This document shows positions 16,576 through 24,140 of a DNA stretch of 64,000 nt, piece after piece (within the stretch, counting starts at the first letter, position 1; every line of letters starts with the position of its first letter). The DNA is from Nitrosopumilus ureiphilus (GTDB lineage: Archaea > Thermoproteota > Nitrososphaeria > Nitrososphaerales > Nitrosopumilaceae), in assembly GCF_013407185.1 (NCBI RefSeq), contig NZ_CP026995.1, forward strand, positions 1,804,954 to 1,868,953, in the 5' to 3' direction. The notes beneath the pieces were generated by a model. That model was not told the origin of the DNA. It was given only the letters and a program-made list of their open reading frames with translations, and did not search any database. A program made the translations under genes and the position numbers.

Positions 16576-17361
16576 ATGACTGTTGAAAAATTTGTCATGG
16601 TGAATGATCAGAAAATAAGATATCTTGAAGGAGGTGATGGATTCACATTGATACTGATTCATGGTCTTGGGGCTTCAGCAGACAGATGGTTATCTGTGAT
16701 TCCTTATTTAGAGAAAAATTTTCATTTGATAGTACCTGATCTAATTGGGTTTGGAGACAGCGATAAACCTAACGTAAATTATACCATGGAGTTTTTTGTA
16801 CAATTTTTGCAGAATTTTGTAGATGCCATCAAAGTAGGACAATTTGACATTATTGGTTCTTCGTTTGGAGGTCAAATAGTTGCAGAATATTCTGTCATTC
16901 ATGGTAATAACATAAAGAAGATGGTCTTGGTGTCTCCTTCAGGAATAAATCCTCGCCTTACTCCGTTTATGAAAAAGTACTCTATGGCTATGTTCTCCCC
17001 AAACAAACAAAGGATTAAGGAGGTTTTTCAAATGTTGAATGGTTCAAAAAATAATGTAGATTCGGCATTAGTTGAGGAATTCATCACTAGGATGCAACAA
17101 CCAAAAGCAAAGATGGTAGCAACATCTATTCTCATTAATCTTAGAGATAGAGACATTTCAAAAAAACTATCTGAGATTAAGTGTCCTTCTCTTGTGGTTT
17201 GGGGCGACGATGATCCAGTTATTACACTTAGATATGCAAAAATTTTTGTTTCTTCGATTAAGAACTGTGATTTTGCTTTGATGAAAGGATGCGGTCATGT
17301 ACCTTTTGTAGAAAAACCAAGGGAGTTTTCTGAAATCGTATCTAAATTTTTGAAAAGTTAA
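16576..17361 (+). CDS. Alpha/beta hydrolase
   Basis: About 261 aa. Oxyanion motif HGLGASADRW near residue 30, nucleophile elbow GSSFGG (Ser near 94), acid DDDPVI and catalytic His in GCGHVPFVEKP near the C-terminus: a complete triad. Serine rather than cysteine nucleophile argues against a PHA synthase and for an esterase, lipase or polyester depolymerase. ATG 16576 is preferred to TTG 16570. Co-transcribed with the phasin-like gene. Substrate unknown. Confidence 0.85.
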   Translation: MTVEKFVMVNDQKIRYLEGGDGFTLILIHGLGASADRWLSVIPYLEKNFHLIVPDLIGFGDSDKPNVNYTMEFFVQFLQNFVDAIKVGQFDIIGSSFGGQIVAEYSVIHGNNIKKMVLVSPSGINPRLTPFMKKYSMAMFSPNKQRIKEVFQMLNGSKNNVDSALVEEFITRMQQPKAKMVATSILINLRDRDISKKLSEIKCPSLVVWGDDDPVITLRYAKIFVSSIKNCDFALMKGCGHVPFVEKPREFSEIVSKFLKS

Positions 17362-17578
17362 TGCCTTTGGCAAATATTTTATTTTCTTTTCCTAAATGTT
17401 CTATGTAATTATGATGTCATCATCAAATACGATTTTTTGAACATTTTAGAACAATATTTTGAAATCCTTGCAGTAAACAAAGATATCATCGAACATTATT
17501 TTTAATTTCAGTTTATCATAATTAAATTAGGATCAAAATTGGGAAATTAGTTAAATGTAATTTCATCATACTATTAGT

Positions 17579-17728
17579 ATGTTACTGATGAATCATAAGA
17601 ATGATGATCTTGAATGTTTTTTTGAGGAAATGAATGAAGAATTTGAAACTCTTGAGAATGTGATTCAAAAGGCATTAGCAATAATCAACATCTATGAAAA
17701 AGAAATCGAATCAAGAATAGAAAGATAA
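17579..17728 (+). CDS. Small acidic helical protein, 49 aa
   Basis: ATG 17579 to TAA 17728. Acidic, helical (ECFFEEMNEEFETLENVIQK). Supported by a near-perfect composite promoter (TTGGGAAATTAGTTAAATG, 17540-17558) 26 bases before the ATG, which makes a short real gene plausible. Unknown role. Confidence 0.45.
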   Translation: MLLMNHKNDDLECFFEEMNEEFETLENVIQKALAIINIYEKEIESRIER

Positions 17729-17846
17729 TTTAAAAAAATATCTCGTCGTCCAGTAATATATTTAGAAAATTTACTTGATTTTCATTTAATTGAATATGAC
17801 ATGAAATTGGGAAATTCAATAAATAGTAAATTAATCTTTTAATTTT

Positions 17847-17999
17847 ATGAATTGTAGGGTCACCATAGTATTAGATAATAAAATCATGATGAAATTAAGA
17901 AAACTTCAAGCAGATAAAATTAGAAATTCTTCTAACAGTATCAGTTTCTCTAAAATTATTAACAATACATTAGAAATCGGTTTGAAACGTGTTGTGTAA
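17847..17999 (+). CDS. Small ribbon-helix-helix-like protein, 50 aa
   Basis: ATG 17847, TAA 17997-17999. Sequence layout RVTIVLDNKIMMKLRKLQA, then SISFSKIINNTLEIGL fits an Arc/CopG RHH fold (strand, helix, helix). Composite promoter TTGGGAAATTCAATAAATAG at 17807-17826 precedes it. Could be a regulator or an orphan antitoxin; no toxin gene is next to it. Confidence 0.5.
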   Translation: MNCRVTIVLDNKIMMKLRKLQADKIRNSSNSISFSKIINNTLEIGLKRVV

Positions 18000-18046
18000 G
18001 AAAATTGTTCATATCCATTTGGACTTAGAAAAAAATAGTGGTTAAA

Positions 18047-18931
18047 ATGGATTTTACAATGTACTGGTTCATGTTACCTGTTTCAACATTAGTAGCTACT
18101 GGTGCAATGCTTGGAGGCATTGGGGGAGCTGCTATGTTCATGCCTATTTTCTTAATTGTTTTTCCATTATTGGGCCCAGAGTTTGCAATAGCAGGGCCAG
18201 TTGCAGCTATTGGTGTTGCATTACTTACTGAAGCATTTGGATTTTCTTCAGGTTTAATCGGGTATCTACGACGACATTTAATAGACTTTAAAATTGCAAA
18301 GTCACTCATCATCATTGCAGTGCCTTCAGCAATTGTAGGCTCTTTTCTTTCTCAGTATGCAGACCCTGACATGTTAAAAATCATGTATGGTGCTTTAATG
18401 CTGATTCTAACTTATATCATGTTAAGAAGGCCATCAACTAAAGAAAAAGAGAAAATTACAAAAGATACCCTAGCAGGCAAATTTGAACATATTGGTCATG
18501 AAAGAACCATAACAGATAACGAAGCCAATTCTTTCAAATATCATCTATGTCATCCTGGAAAAGGTAAGGCATTTACAGGAATTGGCGGATTCATTACAGG
18601 ATTAATGTCAGTTGGGATAGGTGAGATAGTCACGCCTCAACTAGTAAAACAATGTAAAATGCCAGTATCTGTTGCCGCCGCTACATCTGTTTTTGTGATT
18701 ATACTTACTGTTGCTGCAGCTTCTGGAACTCACATATACTCATTGATTTCTGAAGGAGGAGTAGATGCAGTTCCTTGGCATCTTGTCTTGTATACAGTTC
18801 CAGGAGTAATAATTGGAGGACAAATTGGAAGTAGATTACAGGGAAAATTCTCAGCTGAAAAAATGGAAAAAGTGTTTGCAGGGTTATTTGGAGTAATTGG
18901 TATTGCAATGATTTCAATAGTATTCTTGTGA
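18047..18931 (+). CDS. TauE/SafE-family membrane permease
   Basis: 294 aa with about eight hydrophobic helices in two halves, separated by a charged loop (RRPSTKEKEKITKD). Glycine-rich signatures GAMLGGIGGA at the start and GIGEIVTPQLVK in the second half fit TauE/SafE (sulfite/organosulfonate or other anion exporters). ATG 18047 chosen over GTG 18038. The stop codon lies inside the right end of an IS200/IS605 derivative, so its last residues may have been altered by that insertion. Confidence 0.8.
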   Translation: MDFTMYWFMLPVSTLVATGAMLGGIGGAAMFMPIFLIVFPLLGPEFAIAGPVAAIGVALLTEAFGFSSGLIGYLRRHLIDFKIAKSLIIIAVPSAIVGSFLSQYADPDMLKIMYGALMLILTYIMLRRPSTKEKEKITKDTLAGKFEHIGHERTITDNEANSFKYHLCHPGKGKAFTGIGGFITGLMSVGIGEIVTPQLVKQCKMPVSVAAATSVFVIILTVAAASGTHIYSLISEGGVDAVPWHLVLYTVPGVIIGGQIGSRLQGKFSAEKMEKVFAGLFGVIGIAMISIVFL

Positions 18932-19214
18932 ACTACCACTTACTAAAGCATCGTGGTTTCCTGCTTCATCGATCCTCAAAGTTGCTTTCGCAGACGTTTG
19001 TGGTTGTGGCTCTTGCATCATTTGGTCGGGGATTGTCTTTTCAGACTCAGGCGTTTGTATTTTGATGATTCCCACAGTTCCTGTGGTATCATACGTCATT
19101 GGTTTTCTTACACGCATATTGTATTTGAATATTTGATTGTGTTTTGCTTTGAGTTGTGGTGTGTTCGCTCTCATCCCAACCCTAAAGGGTTTTGGGTTTT
19201 CCCGCACACATTCC
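18928..19214 (-). mobile_element. Short IS200/IS605-type derivative (copy A), tnpB remnant
   Basis: Reading on the minus strand from 19214: AATTTTAT flank, a hairpin CCCAAAACCC/GGGTTGGG-type stem with AACCCTAAAGGGTT core (19176-19199), a short in-frame tnpB start, a joined tnpB end (the family's terminal EAGNH stretch), then a right-end hairpin CCAC...GTGG followed by GTTCAC (18928-18933). About 287 bp, far too short for full tnpB, so an internal-deletion (MITE-like) copy. Shares a 60-bp core at 95% identity with copy B at 30031-30332. Confidence 0.6.
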
Positions 19215-19381
19215 ATAAAATTCAAAAAAAATATGTATCAAGATCCATGCCTAAATCCGTTGTCACAATTAACTTTTTACGCATGAGTGCTTGATTCATA
19301 TCAAAAAAATAATTTTGAATAAAGAAATATTTAAAGAAAACTTGGGAAATTTGTTAAATTCTTAAAGTAAAATAACATGTA
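19215..19381. other. Intergenic region with promoter of the 19.4-kb zinc gene
   Basis: No gene. Plus-strand TTGGGAAATTTGTTAAATTC at 19342-19361 matches the composite promoter, with the TATA part 25 bases before TTG 19382. Confidence 0.45.
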
Positions 19382-19564
19382 TTGACATTTAATTCAAAAA
19401 TAAATATTACGTCTAATGGAAAAATTCTGCATCTGAACAAATATGATCATCAATTAGTTGAATGTCCCATATGTAATCAGGAAATACAGCCATATTGGGA
19501 ATCACGATATAATGGAATTAGAGCCAAATGTGATGAATGTGGGGTTAACTGGGCAGAATCATGA
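19382..19564 (+). CDS. Small zinc-ribbon protein, 60 aa
   Basis: CPICNQEIQPYWESRYNG then CDECGVNW gives a two-knuckle zinc ribbon (residues 28-31, 50-53). TTG start at 19382 is supported by the promoter distance. Unknown role. Confidence 0.6.
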   Translation: MTFNSKINITSNGKILHLNKYDHQLVECPICNQEIQPYWESRYNGIRAKCDECGVNWAES

Positions 19565-19569
19565 TGAAT

Positions 19570-19851
19570 TTATTTAATTATCTGAACGTCTTGCCAGAAT
19601 GCAACACGGTTTTTGATCTTTTTTGCTAAAAATGATGGCTTTGGGTAATACCATGCACAATTTTTATTTGGTTCACCATTTACGTTTACAGAAAAATAAT
19701 TGGCCTTGCCCTTCCAGATGCACAGTGATGTCGACTTGCTTTCTTCAAAGTATTCTTTATTTAATGAATCCATTGGAAAATAGACATTTCCTTCTAGTGT
19801 GATAACATCATCACTTTCAGCCAATACAACATCATTCCAAACTGCTTTCAT
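19570..19851 (-). CDS. DUF427-family protein
   Basis: 93 aa. Signature pieces: KAVWNDVVLAESDD, EGNVYFP, STSLCIWKGKANYFSV and CAWYYPKP, all typical of the single-domain DUF427 fold. Biochemical function is not established for the family. Convergent with the zinc-ribbon gene and separated from nnrE by about 60 bases. Confidence 0.85.
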   Translation of the reverse strand: MKAVWNDVVLAESDDVITLEGNVYFPMDSLNKEYFEESKSTSLCIWKGKANYFSVNVNGEPNKNCAWYYPKPSFLAKKIKNRVAFWQDVQIIK

Positions 19852-19912
19852 GAGTTAAGAAATTAAATATTAAAATAAAAAATTTATCCCAAATTATATC
19901 AAGAAATTAAAT

Positions 19913-20575
19913 TCAGTTATCTATTTCAATTGGAATTCCTATGTTAGCAACAATGAACTTAAGAGTTTTAGGCCTCATCATCCATTTTTTTGGTTTATGC
20001 AAAACAACAAGATAATTTGGTTTTACTGCAATGTTGTATATTTTTCCAGAGTCTGCATTAATTCCAGATGGTACATCATTGGAGATCACATATGCATTTG
20101 AATCATTGATTGCAGAAATGATTGAATAATGCGGATCAATAACATCACGATTAATTCCAATACCAAAAATTCCATCTATTATCAATTCAGAATTTTGAAT
20201 TTCAGATAAAACTTTCTTTAAATTTTTAGAACTGTAAATAATCTGGATTTTAGGATTCTTTCTAATTAGAGATAAATGGAGTTTACTTGGGGTGCTAAGG
20301 GAGTTTTTTGTGCCTAAAATGACTAATTTTAGAGAAATTCCATATATGGAAAGATGACGAGAGGCAGCAATTACTCCCCCTCCATTATTTCCATTTCCTG
20401 CAACAACTAGAATTTTTTTGATTTTGTATTTCTTGATTTTTTTTAGCATTTCATTGCAAATTTCCCTCCCTGCATTTTCCATCATCAATTCAATTGGCAT
20501 TCCATATGTGACTGCATTTTGATCGATTTTCTTCATTTGTTTAACTGACACATAACGAATATACAATTTATTCAA
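19913..20575 (-). CDS. nnrE: NAD(P)H-hydrate epimerase (YjeF N-terminal domain only)
   Basis: 220 aa. Expected to interconvert R and S forms of damaged NAD(P)H hydrate. Seen: MKKIDQNAVTYGMPIELMMENAG, GNGNNGGGVIAASRHL (a Rossmann-like glycine loop) and IIDGIFGIGINRDV, SNDVPSGINADSG. The C-terminal dehydratase (CARKD) domain found in many archaeal fusions is absent, so a separate dehydratase must exist elsewhere if repair is complete. Confidence 0.88.
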   Translation of the reverse strand: MNKLYIRYVSVKQMKKIDQNAVTYGMPIELMMENAGREICNEMLKKIKKYKIKKILVVAGNGNNGGGVIAASRHLSIYGISLKLVILGTKNSLSTPSKLHLSLIRKNPKIQIIYSSKNLKKVLSEIQNSELIIDGIFGIGINRDVIDPHYSIISAINDSNAYVISNDVPSGINADSGKIYNIAVKPNYLVVLHKPKKWMMRPKTLKFIVANIGIPIEIDN

Positions 20576-20606
20576 AGTATTTTTTTTTAAAAATAAAAAT
20601 CATAGT

Positions 20607-22697
20607 CTAAAATTGACTAGCCCAACCAAGTTGAACTAATTTTTCAACAGAATTTGAATGTATACAAGCAGCTGAACCGTCTGAAATTTTCATTACAAGT
20701 TCAAAGGTTTGACGACATTGGACATCTACAGGATCAACACCATGTTTCATTTGTGCATATGGAGACATCTTTAACAAAGCCGCATCAGATGTAGTACTTT
20801 GTTTATGATCAGGTTCTGTTAACTGAACAGGTTTTATGGTTGGTGGTAAAACATCAATATCATAAAACATTGTATGCTCAAAGACTTCAAATGGTGGAGG
20901 GAAATTAGCAGTCATCTCAGGTGCAGGAGATGTATGGTACACTAGATGAATTTGTGCAGTGTTGTGATTTACTGCAGAGTTTTCAGGAGACATTGGAGAA
21001 TACGGGGTTGTTCCATCACTTTGGAATATTTTACCAGATTCAACATCTCTTGCACCTTCTGTAAGCATCATGTGTGTTTCAAAAGTTCCTTCAGATACAC
21101 CGTTCTTGAATACTTCAGCTGGTCCCCAAGACGCCAGATATACAAATAGTGTTGGCTCTATTGTTGGACCAGCACCAGTTGTTCCGTGTTCAAAGTGATT
21201 AATTGCAACAGGATCTAAATCTAATTTGGTTTGAGTGACACCATCAATTGTTTCGCCAATATACATTTCATTACCACCACCAAATTTAGTCTGTACAAGT
21301 TTCATATCATTTCCATCTTCATCAACCCATTCAGATAATATACTCCCAGTGTTAGTTACAGGATCCAAGTCAATCTCTACTTGGCCGCTTGTTTTCTTGT
21401 GACCACTTCCGTCATAACTGAATGCATCATGACCACCTTTTGGAGTGACGCCATCTACAACATAGGTATTAGTTCCAATAACATGTGTTACTGGCACAAA
21501 TGGGTCTAATTCGTAAAACATCAAGTGGTTAAAAGTTTCAAATGGTGGAGGGAAATTAGCAGTAATCTCAGGTGCAGGAGCGGTATGATATACCAAGTGT
21601 AATTGTGCAGTGTTACGGTTAACTAGAGAGTTATCAGGCATCATTGGAGAGTATGGAGTGGTACCGTCACTTTGTACGATTTTTCCAGTTTCAGTATTTC
21701 TTGCACCGTCAGTTACCATCATGTGACCTTCAAATTCTCCTTGAGACACACCGTTTTTAGTAATCTCAGCTGGTCCCCAAGACGCCAGATATACAAATAG
21801 TGTTGGCTCTATTGTTGGACCAGCACCAGTTGTTCCGTGTTCAAAGTGATTAATTGCAACAGGATCTAAATCTAATTTGGTTTGAGTGACACCATCAATT
21901 GTTTCGCCAATATACATTTCATTACCTCCAGCAAACTTTGTTTGTTTGTAAGTCCAATTGTTTCCTTCAGGGTCAGTCCATTCAGCAGTAATGCGTCCTG
22001 TGTTAGTAATAGGATCTAAATCAACTTGAACATTTCCAGTGATCTTTTTGTGACCTGAACCATCATAACTGAATGCATCATGACCACCTTTTGGAGTAGT
22101 ACCATCAATGATGTATGCAGTGTTTCCAACTGAATTTATTTTTGTTAATGGTAATTCACCACCAGTAATTGACGTGTCACCAGATGCATTTGCACTAAAT
22201 TCCAAGTCTGCAGAATCAGCAGATGTCTCAGTAGTACTTGTGGATGTGGCTTTAGCAGTTACTTTATCGCCAACAATCAAAGTTCCCATCATATCTGGGT
22301 GAACTGCACAATAATAGTAAAAAATGCCATTGTCATTTAGTATAATAGGTTCTGAAACACCATCAATTCCTACAATTCCAGTATCAAAGATTCCATTTAC
22401 CATAGAACTTGCATCTGCAGGGGATGCATCGGGTGAAGCATCAGTACTAGTCGCAGTATGGATTTCAGGTCCAGAATTTATGAACACAACAGAAGCACCT
22501 TCAGGAATTTCAGCTATTTCAGGAGAGTAAGATCCTGGTTGAGAGTAAGGTAAAATAGTAATTTCACAAACTACACTTCCAGTAGCATCAGAGCAATATT
22601 CTGGTAGTTCTGCTGCATGTACTGAATTAGTTGGAATAAACATTGCAAGAAGCATTAAAGACATAGCAGTAATAGTAATCAACATAATTTTTTTCAT
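20607..22697 (-). CDS. Secreted blue-copper protein with two repeated domains and thaumarchaeal C-terminal module
   Basis: 696 aa. Order: signal peptide; plastocyanin-like domain with Cu ligands in GPEIHTATS (His) and YYYCAVHPDMMG (Cys, His, Met), residues about 45-147; Ser/Thr linker; two ~200-residue beta-rich domains (about 185-385 and 405-605) each beginning AYIIDGTTPKGGHDAFSYDG-like; and a terminal CRQTFELVMKISDGSAACIHS...LGWA module seen in thaumarchaeal copper proteins. Probably extracytoplasmic electron carrier or copper-binding surface protein. Transcribed from the shared divergent promoter with the aminotransferase. Confidence 0.8.
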   Translation of the reverse strand: MKKIMLITITAMSLMLLAMFIPTNSVHAAELPEYCSDATGSVVCEITILPYSQPGSYSPEIAEIPEGASVVFINSGPEIHTATSTDASPDASPADASSMVNGIFDTGIVGIDGVSEPIILNDNGIFYYYCAVHPDMMGTLIVGDKVTAKATSTSTTETSADSADLEFSANASGDTSITGGELPLTKINSVGNTAYIIDGTTPKGGHDAFSYDGSGHKKITGNVQVDLDPITNTGRITAEWTDPEGNNWTYKQTKFAGGNEMYIGETIDGVTQTKLDLDPVAINHFEHGTTGAGPTIEPTLFVYLASWGPAEITKNGVSQGEFEGHMMVTDGARNTETGKIVQSDGTTPYSPMMPDNSLVNRNTAQLHLVYHTAPAPEITANFPPPFETFNHLMFYELDPFVPVTHVIGTNTYVVDGVTPKGGHDAFSYDGSGHKKTSGQVEIDLDPVTNTGSILSEWVDEDGNDMKLVQTKFGGGNEMYIGETIDGVTQTKLDLDPVAINHFEHGTTGAGPTIEPTLFVYLASWGPAEVFKNGVSEGTFETHMMLTEGARDVESGKIFQSDGTTPYSPMSPENSAVNHNTAQIHLVYHTSPAPEMTANFPPPFEVFEHTMFYDIDVLPPTIKPVQLTEPDHKQSTTSDAALLKMSPYAQMKHGVDPVDVQCRQTFELVMKISDGSAACIHSNSVEKLVQLGWASQF
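21115..21275. repeat. 161-bp block identical to 21766-21926
   Basis: Both repeated domains of the copper protein carry this block with no mismatch, offset 651 bases (217 codons), while flanking parts of the domains have diverged. Points to gene conversion or purifying identity at DNA level. Confidence 0.85.
21766..21926. repeat. 161-bp block identical to 21115-21275
   Basis: Second copy of the intragenic identical block; lies in the first of the two repeated domains of the minus-strand copper protein. Confidence 0.85.
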
Positions 22698-22810
22698 ATT
22701 GGTACAAGTCTAGAAAAAATGTATTTAAGCAGATTCCCAAATTGATTCCAAATGATTTGGTACATTTGGGAGAAGCCTTTTAACATTTTATCCAATCATT
22801 TCCATGGGAC
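22698..22810. promoter_or_regulatory. Divergent promoter region centred on palindrome CCAAATGATTTGG
   Basis: Palindrome at 22748-22760. Minus side: TTGGAATCAATTTGGGAA then CTTAAATAC as TATA for the copper gene. Plus side: TTTGGTACATTTGGGAG then TTTTAAC for the aminotransferase. Layout mirrors the 12.5-kb divergent pair. Confidence 0.55.
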
Positions 22811-24136
22811 ATGATTAATGAAATTCAAATTGAAAGTCAAGTAGATGAAGTAGTAATGCCTGATAATCTTAAAGTTGGATTGATGGTTACAGAACAACGA
22901 AAAAAATGTGCTTCTGGTGGTTGTTTTGAAGAATTCTACGGACTTGGATTTGGTCAATCCCCTTTTCATGTCCTGCCTGTTTTAGCAAAAGCATTGTCAG
23001 AATCTACAGAAAAGGGACACTATTCAGATGCAGAAGGAATTTTAGAACTAAGAGAAACAATTTCGGATTTTAACAAAAGACATTTCAAACTAGATGTTGA
23101 GCCATCAAGAATAGTTGTTGGTCCAGGAACTAAAGACATCATCAATACATTATTTGGAATCATTAAGGGTGATGTGATATTGCCGTCTCCTTCTTGGATT
23201 GGTTATCGCCCACAAATTCATTTGTTAAACAAGCATTTTCATACATTTTTCTTAAAACCAGAACATGATTACAAAATTAATCCTGAAGAGTTTGAGGAAT
23301 TTTTATCAAAATTACATGAGGAACAGCACACTCTAGTTCTAAACAACCCCCATAATCCCACAGGTTCCCTATACACAAAGAAGGAACTTGAAAATCTTGC
23401 AGATGTTTGTAGAAAACACAATGTTTTGGTTCTAGCTGATGAGATTTATGCACTAGATACATATGATTTTTCTGAGTTTACAAGCATGGGAATAGTGTAT
23501 CCAGAAGGCACATTTGTGACAAATGGGTTATCAAAGGATCGTTCAGCAGGAGGATACAGACTAGGTTCATGTATCCTACCTACAACATCATCTGAAAAGT
23601 TAGCTTCAGATTACAAGAAAGTAGCAGCTACCGTATACACTAATGTCTCCACTCCTACTCAATATGCTGCAATCAAGGCCTATGAATCTAATTCAGAAAT
23701 TGATCAATACATCTCCATAACTCGAGACATTCACAGAATCATGGGAACATATCTCTCAGAAGAATGGGGTAAAGTTGAAGGAGTAACTACAACAAAACCA
23801 CAGGGGGCATTTTACTTTTTTGCAAATTTTAATCAACTTGCAGAGGATCTTAAAAGAAAAAACGTAATGACTTCTAATCAACTTGGAGAATCACTGATAT
23901 CATGTCCATTTCATATTGCAGTAGTCACAGGTGACGCATGTATGCTAGAACCAGATAACTATGGTGCAAGAATTGCTTTTGTAGATTATGATGGCAAAAA
24001 AACATTTGATGATTACAAAAACAAAAAGCCACAAAATACCTCAGATGAACAAGAGTTTGTTCTACGTAATGCTCCTTTGATGGTTCGTTCAGTTAATTCA
24101 TTAAAAGAATGGGTCAAATACATTAAAACTAATTAA
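22811..24136 (+). CDS. PLP-dependent class I/II aminotransferase
   Basis: 441 aa, aspartate-aminotransferase fold. Seen: PLP-phosphate region VVGPGTKDIINTLFG, substrate loop NNPHNPTG, DEIYALDTYDFSEF and the lysine motif TNGLSKDRSAGGYRLG holding the Schiff-base Lys. An extended C-terminus (DYKNKKPQNTSDEQ) is longer than typical. Specific amino acid not readable from sequence. Only four bases separate it from the NDH2 fusion gene, so the pair is an operon. Confidence 0.85.
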   Translation: MINEIQIESQVDEVVMPDNLKVGLMVTEQRKKCASGGCFEEFYGLGFGQSPFHVLPVLAKALSESTEKGHYSDAEGILELRETISDFNKRHFKLDVEPSRIVVGPGTKDIINTLFGIIKGDVILPSPSWIGYRPQIHLLNKHFHTFFLKPEHDYKINPEEFEEFLSKLHEEQHTLVLNNPHNPTGSLYTKKELENLADVCRKHNVLVLADEIYALDTYDFSEFTSMGIVYPEGTFVTNGLSKDRSAGGYRLGSCILPTTSSEKLASDYKKVAATVYTNVSTPTQYAAIKAYESNSEIDQYISITRDIHRIMGTYLSEEWGKVEGVTTTKPQGAFYFFANFNQLAEDLKRKNVMTSNQLGESLISCPFHIAVVTGDACMLEPDNYGARIAFVDYDGKKTFDDYKNKKPQNTSDEQEFVLRNAPLMVRSVNSLKEWVKYIKTN

Positions 24137-24140
24137 AAAA

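Noticed and set aside
16576..17361. PHA synthase for the alpha/beta hydrolase
   Set aside because: The elbow reads GSSFGG with a serine nucleophile; PHA synthases use cysteine.
18914..19225. Minus-strand 103-aa frame across the IS derivative, first taken for a gene
   Set aside because: It starts in the left hairpin and ends with the tnpB tail; best explained as an internally deleted tnpB.
18953..19294. Plus-strand 113-aa frame across the IS derivative
   Set aside because: Cys/His/Trp-rich shadow of mobile DNA on the opposite strand.
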